The notes beneath the pieces were generated by a model, which ran no database searches, was not told the DNA's origin, and saw only the letters and a program-made list of their open reading frames with translations. 64,000 nucleotides of DNA from Rhodoferax sp. BAB1. Its GTDB lineage: Bacteria > Pseudomonadota > Gammaproteobacteria > Burkholderiales > Burkholderiaceae_C. Below are positions 19,839-28,824 of the stretch, one piece after another; position 1 is the stretch's first letter, and each line of letters begins with the position of its first letter. The stretch lies in contig NZ_CP054424.1 in NCBI RefSeq assembly GCF_013334205.1, positions 3,306,001 to 3,370,000 of the forward strand, written 5' to 3'. Made by a program: the position numbers and the translations under genes.

Positions 19839-20987
19839 TCAGAGTTCCTCGACGCGGTTGCGACCGTTCTGCTTGGCCAGGTACAAGGCGCGGTCGGCTG
19901 CGCCGATCATGTCGTCGCGCTCATTGCCAGAGGACAGCTCCAGCGCGTGCAGCCCGATGCTGATGGTCATCTTGAGGGACTGCCCGTCGACACCAGAAAA
20001 ACGCGCCTGCGCCACCGCCGCGCGCAGATCTTCAGCCAGGGCCTGGGCCCCGACCGCATCGGTATCGGGCAGGATGGCAATGAACTCCTCGCCGCCCCAG
20101 CGGCCCACGAGGTCCTGCGCACGCAGACGTTCCCGCAGGCACCCGGCCACGTCCCGCAGCGCCTGGTCGCCTGAAAGATGGCCGTGGGTATCGTTGATCT
20201 GCTTGAAATAGTCTATGTCGATCAGCAGCAGGGCCAACGGTCGATGGCCGCGCCGCGCCAGCGCGATCTGCTGGGTCAGGACCTGCTGGATGGACCGCCG
20301 GTTGCTCAGGCCGGTCAGGTCGTCCTGCATGGCCAGGTTGTGGTTGCGCACATCCGCCTGCTCCTTGGTCATCAGCACCAGGCCCATGGCAATGAGCACG
20401 ATGATCAGGGTGGACATCAGGACGCTGAAGGCATGGGCCGGATGGGAAGCGGTGACCTGGTTCAGATCCACCTGTCCGGACAGGGCGGCCACGAACCGCA
20501 GCAACAAGGCGAGGATGATCATCACCAGGCCGGCCACCACGAAATACTGTCCGCCCCCCGGTGTCGCATGGCGCCGCGCGATGATCAGCTGCAGCAGCAC
20601 CAGGGACTGGAAACTCAGCAGCAGGGTGGCCAGCTGGGGGCGGGCCTGCGGATGGCTCATCAGCAGCGTCACGAGCAGCGGCATCGCCAGCACCGGGCCC
20701 CAGATCAGCCAGCGCCGCGCAGGCCGCTGCTGGAACTCGCACAGACCCTCGGCAAACAGGGCAAAGGTGGCCACCAGCAGGGTGTTGGCCAGTACCACGG
20801 AGAGCCAGTCGCTGATCTGGCCGCGCAAGGCGAACAGCAGGTAGGTCAGCGTCTGCGCCCCCATGGCCCAGGCCCACCAGACCATGCCGTCGCGGCGCGA
20901 GCGACGCGCCACGATCCCCATGCCTATGCCCAGGACCGCCGTGACGAGGATGTTGACCAGCAGCAAGGTGGGCGTATGCATCTGCAT
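19839..20987 (-). CDS. membrane-bound diguanylate cyclase (GGDEF)
   Basis: The protein makes cyclic di-GMP. About six hydrophobic segments fill residues 5-205 (LLLVNILVTAVLGIGMGIV at the start), with no named sensor domain. The C-terminal GGDEF domain begins at DDLTGLSNRRSIQQVL and has the active-site motif GRWGGEEF and an intact inhibitory I-site, RAQD, five residues before it. It is therefore likely to be active and product-inhibited. ATGs at 20987 and 20981 both fit; GGGGCG is better spaced for the second. The convergent LysR stop is six bases away. Confidence 0.9.
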   Translation of the reverse strand: MQMHTPTLLLVNILVTAVLGIGMGIVARRSRRDGMVWWAWAMGAQTLTYLLFALRGQISDWLSVVLANTLLVATFALFAEGLCEFQQRPARRWLIWGPVLAMPLLVTLLMSHPQARPQLATLLLSFQSLVLLQLIIARRHATPGGGQYFVVAGLVMIILALLLRFVAALSGQVDLNQVTASHPAHAFSVLMSTLIIVLIAMGLVLMTKEQADVRNHNLAMQDDLTGLSNRRSIQQVLTQQIALARRGHRPLALLLIDIDYFKQINDTHGHLSGDQALRDVAGCLRERLRAQDLVGRWGGEEFIAILPDTDAVGAQALAEDLRAAVAQARFSGVDGQSLKMTISIGLHALELSSGNERDDMIGAADRALYLAKQNGRNRVEEL

Positions 20988-21057
20988 CGCCCCATTATTG
21001 CGAAAGTCTCTCCTCGGCGCTATGGCCGGCCTCGCTCGCCCGGCCGAGCGCGACGGA

Positions 21058-23178
21058 TCAGGTGCGCAGATGTTGCCGGGCAAAGTCCACGTACCAGCCC
21101 AGGCAGGCCGGGTTGGCCATGGCGTCCCTGTTGACGACCTTCTCCAGCGCCTGCCCCAGCAACAGCTTCTTGATCGGCAGCTCCTGCTTCTTGCCGCTGA
21201 GTGTGCGCGGGATCTCGGCCACCTGCAGGATCTCGTTGGGCACGAAGCGTGGCGACAGTGCAATCTTGATGGCCTCGTTGATCCTGGCCTTCATGGCGCC
21301 GTCCAGCGCATGCCCCGGCCGCAGCACCACAAACAACGGCATGTAACTCTCACGCCCCAGGTACTCCAGATCCACCACCATGGAATCCAGCACCTCGGAC
21401 AGTGCTTCCACCGCACTGTAGAGCTCGCTGGTGCCCATGCGCAGGCCGTGGCGGTTGATGGTGGCATCGCTGCGGCCGTAGATGATGCAGCTGCCACGTG
21501 TCGTGATCTTCAGCCAGTCGCCGTGGCGCCAGACCGGGCCGGCCGTCGCCGGCGCGTCACCGCCACCGGGACGCCGTCCGTGCCCGGCCGGGTACATGTC
21601 GAAGTAACTGGAAAGATAACGCTCATTGCCGTTGTCATTCCAAAAGTACAAGGGCATGCTGGGGATGGGCTGGCTGCAGACCAGTTCACCCACGGCATCC
21701 AGCACCGGCTCGCCCTGCTCGTTCCAGGCCTCGACTGCGCAGCCCAGCACGCGGCACTGCATCTCGCCGGGCACCTGGGGCAGTTCTCGGTGGCCGGCGA
21801 TGAAGGCGCCGGCAAAGTCGGTGCCGCCGGAAATGTTGGACCACCAGATGTCACCGGCCCGTTTCAGCGTGCCACCGGCTTTCGGGTTCACGCGCCGCAT
21901 CTGCGTGTTGGTCCAGCGCTGCACGTCCTCGGAGAGCGGCGAACCCGTGGAACCCAGTGCGCGCACACGCGTCAAGGGCCCGCAACTGGCAAGGTCGACC
22001 CCGGCCTTCATGCCATTGGCAAAGAAGGCGGCACCGGCACCGAAGAAGGTAGCCCCGGTGTTCGCGACGAAACGCCAGAGCGTGGTCCAGTCAGGAGCCT
22101 GCTTGTTACCGGCCCCGTCCACCGTGGCGCCACCCGGGCTGCCGTCGAAGATGCAGACCGTGGTGCCGGTCAGCAGGCCGCCCAACTGGCAGTTCCACAT
22201 GACCCAGCCGGTCGAGCTGTACCAGTGGAAACGTTCGCCCCAGCTGTTTGGCGCATAGCTGCAACCGATGTCGGTGTTCAGCGTGAAGGCCAGGGCCACG
22301 ATCAGGATGCCGCCATGCCCGTGCACGATGGGTTTGGGCAGGCCGGTGGTGCCGCTGGAATAGACCACCCACAGCGGATGATCGAAGGGCACGCTCAGGG
22401 GCTTGAAGGCCGCCGTCTGCGCGTCGTTGCGCGCCACCGTCTGCGCCCAGGCCACCAGGTTCACCCCGGCACGCACTTTGAAGGCGGGCAGAGCCAGCGT
22501 GGGCAGGACGATCAGCTGTCGCACCGTGGGCAGCGCGGCGCAAATCCCGGTCACCACCTCACGCCGGTCGGTATCGCGCCCGCCGTAGCGCACGCCGTCG
22601 CAGGCGATCAGCACCGTGGGCTCGATCTGCCGGAAACGGTCGAGCACGGCCGCCTCGCCCATGTCGGGCGCGCAGATGCTCCAGACCGCGCCGATGCTGG
22701 CGGTGGCCAGGAAAGCCACCATGGCCTCGGGAATGTTGGGCAGGTAGGCCACCACCCGGTCGCCTTTTTTCACCCCCTGGGCCTGCAGGTGCAGGGCCAG
22801 CGAGGCCACCTGGCGCTGCAGTTCGGGCCAGCTGATCTCGCGCGCCGGCTCGCCCGCGGCCAGGCTCCGTTCGTCGTGGCTGACGATGGCCGGAAAGCCT
22901 GCCGCGTGCGCAGGCTGCACATGGCGCAGCACCTGCTGGGCGTAGTTCACCCGGGCCCCGGGAAACCAGCGCGCGCCGGGCATGCGGTTCTCGGCCAGGG
23001 CGGCCGTGTGGGGCGTGGGTGAATGGACGCCGTAGCAATCCCAGATGCTTTGCCAGTACGCGTCCAGCTCCGTGACGGACCAGCGCCAGAGCGCGTCGTA
23101 ATTTTCGAAGCTCAGGCCGCGCTGCGCACGCAGCCAGTCCTGGTACAGACGGATTTGGGGAATGTAGGGCGCTTGCAT
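21058..23178 (-). CDS. acetoacetyl-CoA synthetase
   Basis: This AMP-forming enzyme activates acetoacetate to acetoacetyl-CoA, linking ketone bodies and polyhydroxybutyrate turnover to central metabolism. At 706 aa it is slightly longer than the usual 650-660. The N-terminal cap (YDALWRWSVTELDAYWQSIWDCY), the AMP-binding motif YSSGTTGLPKPIVHGHGG, and the C-terminal TLSGKKQELPIKKLL with its conserved acetylatable Lys are of the AcsA/AACS type, and the motif FHWYSSTGWVMWN fits acetoacetyl-CoA synthetase. AGGCAGGAGACC precedes the ATG at 23178. It is divergent from the TetR gene. Confidence 0.9.
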   Translation of the reverse strand: MQAPYIPQIRLYQDWLRAQRGLSFENYDALWRWSVTELDAYWQSIWDCYGVHSPTPHTAALAENRMPGARWFPGARVNYAQQVLRHVQPAHAAGFPAIVSHDERSLAAGEPAREISWPELQRQVASLALHLQAQGVKKGDRVVAYLPNIPEAMVAFLATASIGAVWSICAPDMGEAAVLDRFRQIEPTVLIACDGVRYGGRDTDRREVVTGICAALPTVRQLIVLPTLALPAFKVRAGVNLVAWAQTVARNDAQTAAFKPLSVPFDHPLWVVYSSGTTGLPKPIVHGHGGILIVALAFTLNTDIGCSYAPNSWGERFHWYSSTGWVMWNCQLGGLLTGTTVCIFDGSPGGATVDGAGNKQAPDWTTLWRFVANTGATFFGAGAAFFANGMKAGVDLASCGPLTRVRALGSTGSPLSEDVQRWTNTQMRRVNPKAGGTLKRAGDIWWSNISGGTDFAGAFIAGHRELPQVPGEMQCRVLGCAVEAWNEQGEPVLDAVGELVCSQPIPSMPLYFWNDNGNERYLSSYFDMYPAGHGRRPGGGDAPATAGPVWRHGDWLKITTRGSCIIYGRSDATINRHGLRMGTSELYSAVEALSEVLDSMVVDLEYLGRESYMPLFVVLRPGHALDGAMKARINEAIKIALSPRFVPNEILQVAEIPRTLSGKKQELPIKKLLLGQALEKVVNRDAMANPACLGWYVDFARQHLRT

Positions 23179-23285
23179 GGTCTCCTGCCTTGTTCTTTTC
23201 TGCCGACGCACTCTAGCATCGGCCCGAACCGGGCCCTGCCGCCAGGTGCTTGCTCCTGTCCCTGCCCAGCCTGCCGATTTGCAAT

Positions 23286-23303
23286 TTCGCACATTTGTGC
23301 TAA
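23286..23303. promoter_or_regulatory. operator-like palindrome before tetR-family gene
   Basis: TTCGCACATTTGTGCTAA pairs TTCGCAC with GTGCTAA (six of seven), and the flanking AAT/ATT extends the symmetry to about 24 bases. It ends 10 bases before the TetR-family ATG. An almost identical palindrome lies at 23965-23982, so both are probably binding sites for this TetR protein. Confidence 0.6.
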
Positions 23304-23313
23304 ATTTACATCC

Positions 23314-23922
23314 ATGAACCTGGACGCCAAAACCGCCAAGAGTGAAGTGACCCGTGCCGCCATCGTCGGCGCCGGCATGGACCTGGCCGCGGCCGAGGGC
23401 CTGGAGGCCCTGACCCTGCAGGCCGTGGCCGACCGGGCAGGCCTGTCCAAGAGCGGGGTGTTCTCGCGCATCGGCTCGCGCGAGGCCCTGCAGAAGGCCG
23501 TGGTCGAGGAATTCGGCCGGCGCTTCCTGGCCGACGTCTTCGCGCCAGCCATGCAGCAAGCCAAGGGCCTGCCGCGGCTAGACGAGATCGTGCGCCTCTG
23601 GCTGGCCCGCATGAGCCGGCCCGGCGCCCACAACAGCTGCATCTACGTGCCCGGCGCCTTCGAGCTCGACGATCGCGATGGCGAACTGCGCGAGCTGCTG
23701 CTGCATGAGGTCACCCGCTGGCGCGCCGCCTTGCGCCGCACGGTCCTGCAGGCCGTGGAAGCCGGGCATCTGCAGGCCGACACCGACGCGGAACAGCTGG
23801 TCGGCGAGATCTATGCCCTGGCCATCGGCCTGCTGCACGACACGCGTTTCCTGCGGGACCCCGCCGCCCCCGCCCGCGCTGCCGCCAGCTGGGCACGCCT
23901 GCGACGCAGCTACCTGGCCTGA
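23314..23922 (+). CDS. TetR-family transcriptional regulator
   Basis: A 202-aa repressor with an N-terminal helix-turn-helix (LTLQAVADRAGLSKSGVFSRIGSREALQKAVVEEF, residues 32-66) and a C-terminal ligand-binding domain of TetR_C type. The start at 23314 leaves the operator-like palindrome at 23286-23303 immediately upstream; the reading extends openly to 23023 through the divergent AACS gene but that is shadow. The matching palindrome before the downstream micropeptide and hydrolase suggests that it represses itself and that pair. The inducing ligand is unknown. Confidence 0.9.
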   Translation: MNLDAKTAKSEVTRAAIVGAGMDLAAAEGLEALTLQAVADRAGLSKSGVFSRIGSREALQKAVVEEFGRRFLADVFAPAMQQAKGLPRLDEIVRLWLARMSRPGAHNSCIYVPGAFELDDRDGELRELLLHEVTRWRAALRRTVLQAVEAGHLQADTDAEQLVGEIYALAIGLLHDTRFLRDPAAPARAAASWARLRRSYLA

Positions 23923-23964
23923 AGGGCCGCAAGCGACCCCTTTCATCTTTTTGTCCGCCCCAAT

Positions 23965-23982
23965 TTCGCACGATTGTGCGAA
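23965..23982. promoter_or_regulatory. operator-like palindrome before micropeptide/hydrolase genes
   Basis: TTCGCACGATTGTGCGAA has perfect seven-base arms (TTCGCAC/GTGCGAA). It shares AATTTCGCAC-N4-GTGC with the site at 23286-23303 and sits 14 bases before the ATG at 23997, where it would block transcription or the leader of the pair. Confidence 0.65.
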
Positions 23983-23996
23983 GAAAGGAAATCACC

Positions 23997-24110
23997 ATGT
24001 GGATCATCTTCTCCGGCCTGGGCCTGTACCTGCTGCTGCGCGGCACCATCGCCGCCCTGCAGTCGCTGCGCAGCATCCCGCGCAGCAATCGCGACTGGAT
24101 CTTTTTCTGA
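23997..24110 (+). CDS. membrane micropeptide, 37 aa
   Basis: This very short gene has a good ribosome-binding site (AAAGGAAATCACC) and encodes one hydrophobic segment (WIIFSGLGLYLLLRGTIAAL) followed by a basic tail (RSIPRSNRDWIFF). The next gene starts 12 bases after its stop, and both lie behind the operator at 23965-23982, so they should be one transcription unit. I do not recognise a family. A single-helix partner of the hydrolase or an unrelated membrane peptide is possible. Confidence 0.65.
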   Translation: MWIIFSGLGLYLLLRGTIAALQSLRSIPRSNRDWIFF

Positions 24111-24121
24111 GGACCCCCGCC

Positions 24122-25027
24122 ATGTCGACCAGCCCCCAGACCGCCGGCGCCAGCTACTACGGCAACAGCGCCCTCCTCCGCCTGGCCCGCCTGGGCCTGT
24201 CTCTCTCGCAGCAGCTCTGGCCCGGCCTGGCGGTGCGCGCCGCCCAGCGCCTGTTCGGCACGCCGCTGCCGCCGCGCTGGCTGCGCCGGTCCCGCGCCTG
24301 GCCGGCACACTGGCTGATCGAACGCTGGCCCTTCGAACGTGCCGGCCTCACGCTGTACCGGGACAGCACGGTGGCCGGCGATGCGCCCGCCGTACTGCTG
24401 GTGCACGGCTGGGGCGGCCACGCCGGCCAGATGCTGCCGCTGGCGGCGGCCCTGGCCGCGCGGGGCCTGCAGCCCGTCATCCTGGAGATGCCGGCGCACG
24501 GGCGCAGCGCCGGCGCCACCAGCAACCTGCCGCAGTTCGCGCGCGCCCTGGAATACGCAGCAGCGCGGCTGCAGGCCAGCGGCCTGGTACTGCACGCGGT
24601 GGTGGCGCATTCCCTGGGCGCCAACGCGGCGGCCCACGCCCTCAGCCGCGGCCTGGCCGTGCAGGGCCTGGTGATGCTGGCGCCACCGGCTTCGCCGCAC
24701 GCCTACACGCAGCTGTTCGCCCGCATGTTCGGGCTCAGCGAGCGCACGCGCGGCGCCATGCAACGGCGCATCGAGGCGCGCGAGGGCATCCTGATGCCGC
24801 AGTTCGAACCGGCGGCGGTCGGCCCGCGCATCCGCGTGCCCACCCTGGTGGTGCACGACCGCGGCGACCGCATCAACCGTTTTGCCGACGGGGAGGCCTA
24901 TGGCCGCGCCATCGGCGGCGCCACCTTGCACGCCACCGAAGGGCTGGGCCACATGAAGATCCTCAAGGACCCGGCGGTGCTCGCCCGTGTCGCCGACTTT
25001 GCCGGCACGGGGCTCAGCTTGCGCTGA
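24122..25027 (+). CDS. alpha/beta-fold hydrolase
   Basis: A 301-aa serine hydrolase of the alpha/beta fold. The oxyanion motif HGWGGHAGQ lies near residue 95, the nucleophile Ser164 in AHSLGAN, a probable acid Asp249 in VHDRGDR, and His277 in GLGHMKI. The N-terminal 75 residues are extra and hydrophobic/basic, perhaps a membrane contact. Substrate is unknown (ester or lactone is typical). It is co-transcribed with the 37-aa peptide under the TetR regulator. Its end overlaps the convergent GGDEF-EAL gene by 14 bases. Confidence 0.85.
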   Translation: MSTSPQTAGASYYGNSALLRLARLGLSLSQQLWPGLAVRAAQRLFGTPLPPRWLRRSRAWPAHWLIERWPFERAGLTLYRDSTVAGDAPAVLLVHGWGGHAGQMLPLAAALAARGLQPVILEMPAHGRSAGATSNLPQFARALEYAAARLQASGLVLHAVVAHSLGANAAAHALSRGLAVQGLVMLAPPASPHAYTQLFARMFGLSERTRGAMQRRIEAREGILMPQFEPAAVGPRIRVPTLVVHDRGDRINRFADGEAYGRAIGGATLHATEGLGHMKILKDPAVLARVADFAGTGLSLR

Positions 25028-27752
25028 AGTTGTCGGCCAGGTAGCGCTCGAAGTCCTCGGCGCTCATGGGCTTGCCGAAGTGGTAACCCTGCAGCAGGTT
25101 GACGCCCTGCAGGGTCAGCACCCCCGCGATGTCTTCGGTCTCCACGCCCTCGGCCACGGTCTGCAGGCCGAAGGCCGAGGCGATCTTCACCACGGCCTGG
25201 ATCAGCTGGCTGCCCTGCTCGGTCCTGGCGCGGCGCACGAAGGAGATGTCGATCTTGATCTTCGAGGCCGGCATGTCGTGCAGCTGCGAGAGCGAGGAAA
25301 AGCCGGTGCCGAAATCGTCGATGGCGATGCCGAAACCCGCCTCGGTCAGTTCGGCCAGGCGCCGCTCGGTGTGTTCGGCGTCTTCCATGGCCACGCTCTC
25401 GGTGATCTCCAGATCCACCACCGAGACGGGAATGGCCAGCCGGTCCAGGTCTTCCAGCAGGTCGGCCGTGAAGGTGGGTGTGAAGAGCTGGCGGCGCGAG
25501 ACGTTGACCGAGATGCGCATGTCCAGGCCGCGCTGGCGCCAGCGGTGCAGGTCGTCGATGGCCTGCTTCCAGACCTGCTGGCCCATCTCGCGGATCAGGC
25601 CCAGGTTCTCGGCCATGGGCACGAAGGTGGCCGGCGAGACCCAGCCGTAGGTTTCGTCCTGCCAGCGCGCCAGCGCCTCGCAACTCACCACACGGCGGGT
25701 GCGCGCGTCCACGATGGGCTGGAACCAGGTGCGGATCTTTCCTTCGCGGATCGCCGTGGCCAGCCGGTTCTGGATGTAGAGCGCCTTGCGGTCCTCCTCG
25801 CGCTGCGCGATCTCCGAGAAGAAACGCACCGCGTTGCGGCCCTGCTGCTTGGCCGCGAACATGGCCCGGTCGCCCTGCGAGAGCAGGGTCTCGACCGTCT
25901 TGGCATCCCCGGGGTAGAGGGCCACGCCCATGCTGAAAGTGGCGTTGAACTCCCCTCCCCCCAGCTGGATCGGCGACTGGCAGACCCCGGCCAGCTTGGC
26001 GATGGCCTCCTGCGCATCGAGCTGGCTGCCCAGGTCGGTGAGCAGCACCACGAACTCGTCACCACCCCAGCGCGCCAGCGTGTCGCCGGCGCGCAGGCAC
26101 TTGCGCATGGCTGTCGACAGGGCCACCAGCAGCTCGTCGCCGGTCTTGTGGCCGAACTGGTCGTTGACGTGCTTGAAATGGTCCAGGTCCAGGAAACCCA
26201 GCGCCACCATCAGGCCGTTGCGCTCGGCACTGCGCAGCGCCATCTTGCAGCGGTCCTCCAGCAGCACGCGGTTGGGCAGGCCGGTCAACGCATCATGCAG
26301 GGCCATGTGGGTCACATGCTTTTCCAGCTGGTAACTCTGCGTGATGTCACGCAGCACGCCGCGCAGGCTGCCGCCGCGGCGCGTGCCGCTGATGAAGCGG
26401 TACTCGATCCACAGTTCCTTGGCGTCGGGGCGGCGCAGGCGCAGGCGCCCGCTCAGGCTGCTCTTCTCGCCCTCGCCCAGCTGCTGGAACTGCAGCTGCA
26501 GGTTCTCCACGTCCTCCAGGTGGATGTGGTCGAAGATGCGCGCGCCGGGCTGCATCTCGATGCCGGCCAGGTGCACCCAGCCCGGGCTGGCACGCAGGTA
26601 ACGGCCATCGGCGGCCAGCTCGACCACCCCCTCCTCCAGCATGTCCAGCGTCTGCAGGTGGGCAAAGTGCTCCTCGTCATGCTGCAACACGCTTTGCATC
26701 AGCGTGCGGCTGGCCTCGGCCATCTCGCCGATCTCGTCGGGCTCGGCACGCGCCTGCTCCAGCGCCTGCTCCACGGTCGCGCTCAGCGCATGCTCACGGG
26801 CGAACAGGGTGGTGGCGCGCGACAGGCTGGCGATGCGCAGGGCCCCGGCACTGGCCCAGCGGCCCAGCACCAGCCACAGCACCGCCCCCAGCAGGGCCAT
26901 GAGCACGAAGCTGCCCAGCAGCACCAGCGCCGGCGGCAGCACCTGCTGCACGTCCTGCCGCAGCACCAGGCGCGGCGCCCCCTCGTCATCGGCCAGGATC
27001 GGCAGGACACGCTGTTCCTGCTCGCGCGTGCCGTCAGCGATCGGGCCGCTGTAGTCGGCCGGGAGCTGGCGGCCAAAATCCTGCGACCCACCGGAGCTGG
27101 CCAGCACCCGGCCCTCGTGCACCAGGTAGAGGCTGATGCCGGCGGCGCTGAGCTGGCGCATCACGCCATGGTCCAGCGGCTGCAGCAGCACCAGCCGCCC
27201 GGTGCCCTGCTGGCCCAGCCACAAGGGCACGCTCAGGACCTTGAAGGCGGTGCGGTGCTCCGCGCTGTAGAACCAGCGCGGCTGGAGCTGGCCGATCGAG
27301 AAGTGCCGGCCCAGCACCGCGCCCTCGGGGCCGTACTGGAATACGGCGCGCCCCTTGCCGTCCAGCACCACACCCGAAGGAAAGCGGTCGAGCTTGCCTT
27401 CCAGCGCAGCGAAATAGGCGCGCAGCCGCAGCCAGCCGCTCGCCGGGTCACCCTGCGCAAACAGGCGCATGAAGTCGATCTGCGACTTCACCTCGTCGGC
27501 ATTGCGCAGCCAGTTTTCCTGCTGCGTCTCGAAGCTGCGTTCCAGATGCCGCAGTGCCTCGTCGGCGCTGCGGCGCTGGCTCTGCTGGACCAGCATCTGG
27601 TAACCCAGCAGGGCCAGCAGGCTGCCGCTGAAGGTCACCAGCAGGAAGACCAGGGCAAAACGCAGGATCAGCTGGCGCCGCAGGCTGTGCCGCGCCGCTT
27701 CCTGCCAGGTCGATGGGCTGCTCAGGGTCGACTCGAAAGGGTTGGACCGCAT
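25014..27752 (-). CDS. membrane GGDEF-EAL c-di-GMP enzyme with periplasmic sensor and PAS
   Basis: A 912-aa inner-membrane receptor. TM1 is near residues 30-52 (LILRFALVFLLVTFSGSLLALLGY), followed by a periplasmic domain of about 220 residues, and TM2 near 277-300 (LVLLGSFVLMALLGAVLWLVL). Then come a HAMP-like linker and a PAS domain. The GGDEF domain has ARWGGDEF and an I-site RAGD. The EAL domain has SCEALARW, LEITES, IDDFGTGFSS and EGVET. Both cyclase and phosphodiesterase sites look intact. It lies 25 bases after two tandem binding-protein genes on the same strand and is probably in one operon with them; those may carry its signal. Confidence 0.92.
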   Translation of the reverse strand: MRSNPFESTLSSPSTWQEAARHSLRRQLILRFALVFLLVTFSGSLLALLGYQMLVQQSQRRSADEALRHLERSFETQQENWLRNADEVKSQIDFMRLFAQGDPASGWLRLRAYFAALEGKLDRFPSGVVLDGKGRAVFQYGPEGAVLGRHFSIGQLQPRWFYSAEHRTAFKVLSVPLWLGQQGTGRLVLLQPLDHGVMRQLSAAGISLYLVHEGRVLASSGGSQDFGRQLPADYSGPIADGTREQEQRVLPILADDEGAPRLVLRQDVQQVLPPALVLLGSFVLMALLGAVLWLVLGRWASAGALRIASLSRATTLFAREHALSATVEQALEQARAEPDEIGEMAEASRTLMQSVLQHDEEHFAHLQTLDMLEEGVVELAADGRYLRASPGWVHLAGIEMQPGARIFDHIHLEDVENLQLQFQQLGEGEKSSLSGRLRLRRPDAKELWIEYRFISGTRRGGSLRGVLRDITQSYQLEKHVTHMALHDALTGLPNRVLLEDRCKMALRSAERNGLMVALGFLDLDHFKHVNDQFGHKTGDELLVALSTAMRKCLRAGDTLARWGGDEFVVLLTDLGSQLDAQEAIAKLAGVCQSPIQLGGGEFNATFSMGVALYPGDAKTVETLLSQGDRAMFAAKQQGRNAVRFFSEIAQREEDRKALYIQNRLATAIREGKIRTWFQPIVDARTRRVVSCEALARWQDETYGWVSPATFVPMAENLGLIREMGQQVWKQAIDDLHRWRQRGLDMRISVNVSRRQLFTPTFTADLLEDLDRLAIPVSVVDLEITESVAMEDAEHTERRLAELTEAGFGIAIDDFGTGFSSLSQLHDMPASKIKIDISFVRRARTEQGSQLIQAVVKIASAFGLQTVAEGVETEDIAGVLTLQGVNLLQGYHFGKPMSAEDFERYLADNFSAS

Positions 27753-27777
27753 GGTTGCGTGTGGCTTGGTTCGCGGT

Positions 27778-28824
27778 TCAGGGCATGCGCCCGGCCCAGG
27801 TGGTGTTGATCATGTCGCGCACGCGGAAGGCCCGGCCCTGCGGCGTGTCCTCGGTGGCCCGCATGAAACGGTCCACCGCATCGAGCTGCTCGTCCGAAAA
27901 ACGGCCCTCGCGCGAGTAGATGTTCTTGCGTATCCTGAGCACCTGCAGCAGCGAGGCCCGCTCGATCTCCGAAGCCGGTGCCATCTGCGCCACGATGTCA
28001 TGTGCCGGGTGCGTGTCGATCCACTGCAGCGTGCGCCGCAGCGATTTCACCAGCTTCTCCACGAGATCCGGACGGCGGGCGATCAGTTCCTCGCTGCAAG
28101 CCACCACTCCGTTGAGGAACAGCCCGCCCAGGCGCCGGCGCGTGTCGGCCAGGTCGTGGTAGTCCTCCAGCACGTAGGCCACGCGGGCCTGCACCATGCG
28201 GCTGGCAAAGGGCTCGTCGCTCATCAGCGCATCCACGGTGCCGCTGGCCAGCGCCGCACGCTGGTTCTCGTAGGCCAGGTTGACGGCCACGAAGTTCGCG
28301 CGCGCCGGATCCACGCCCGCCTGGCGCAGGATGTATTCGGCCATCAGCTGCGAACTGGCCCGCCCCCCCGGTACATAACCCTTGACGCCAATCACCTTGC
28401 CCGCCAGATCGGCCACGGTTTTCACCTGGCCGCGCAGCCGGCTGCTCACCACCAGGGTGTAGGCCGGCACGTGGGTGATGGGCATGATCGCCACCACCGG
28501 CTTGCCCGCCAGCCGCTGCACGGCCAGCGCCGGCATGCCGGCGGCACCGAAGTCGGCGTTGCCGATCAGCATGTCGCGGTAGGCCATGGGGCCGCCGCCC
28601 ACATAGTTGATCTGGAGCTTCAGGCCTTCGGCCTGGTCCGCACCTATCTTCACCGCCAGCGTGATGGGCAGCAACAGCAGGTGCCCGGGGCCGACTGCCG
28701 ACAGCGTGACCGTCTCGAGCCGGGCAGACTGCGCCCGGGCACCCAGGCCATGGAACAGCAGTGGCCAGGCCAGCGCCTGGCGGGCCGCCTGCGCCAGCAG
28801 AGCGCGACGGGCCGATGCGCTCAA
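27778..28824 (-). CDS. ABC-type periplasmic binding protein (NMT1/SsuA-like), second copy
   Basis: A 348-aa NMT1/SsuA-class solute receptor with an N-terminal export signal (residues 13-32, containing LLFHGLGARA). Fold signatures are GPGHLLLLPITLAVKIGADQ, YVGGGPMAYRDML, VIGVKGYVPGGRASSQ and SDEPFASRMV. It is similar along its full length to the product of the upstream gene 28821-29846; the two overlap by four bases (ATGA). No permease or ATPase gene is present, so transport is not its evident job. Given its neighbour at 25014-27752, it may be a sensor for a c-di-GMP pathway. Confidence 0.82.
   Translation of the reverse strand: MSASARRALLAQAARQALAWPLLFHGLGARAQSARLETVTLSAVGPGHLLLLPITLAVKIGADQAEGLKLQINYVGGGPMAYRDMLIGNADFGAAGMPALAVQRLAGKPVVAIMPITHVPAYTLVVSSRLRGQVKTVADLAGKVIGVKGYVPGGRASSQLMAEYILRQAGVDPARANFVAVNLAYENQRAALASGTVDALMSDEPFASRMVQARVAYVLEDYHDLADTRRRLGGLFLNGVVACSEELIARRPDLVEKLVKSLRRTLQWIDTHPAHDIVAQMAPASEIERASLLQVLRIRKNIYSREGRFSDEQLDAVDRFMRATEDTPQGRAFRVRDMINTTWAGRMP

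Noticed and set aside
20863..23022. Open frame of 719 codons opposite acetoacetyl-CoA synthetase
   Set aside because: It is a shadow of the codon bias; it has no domains and crosses the start of the GGDEF gene.
24987..27809. Open frame of 940 codons opposite the GGDEF-EAL gene
   Set aside because: Antisense shadow with no motifs; the minus strand has clear PAS, GGDEF and EAL domains.
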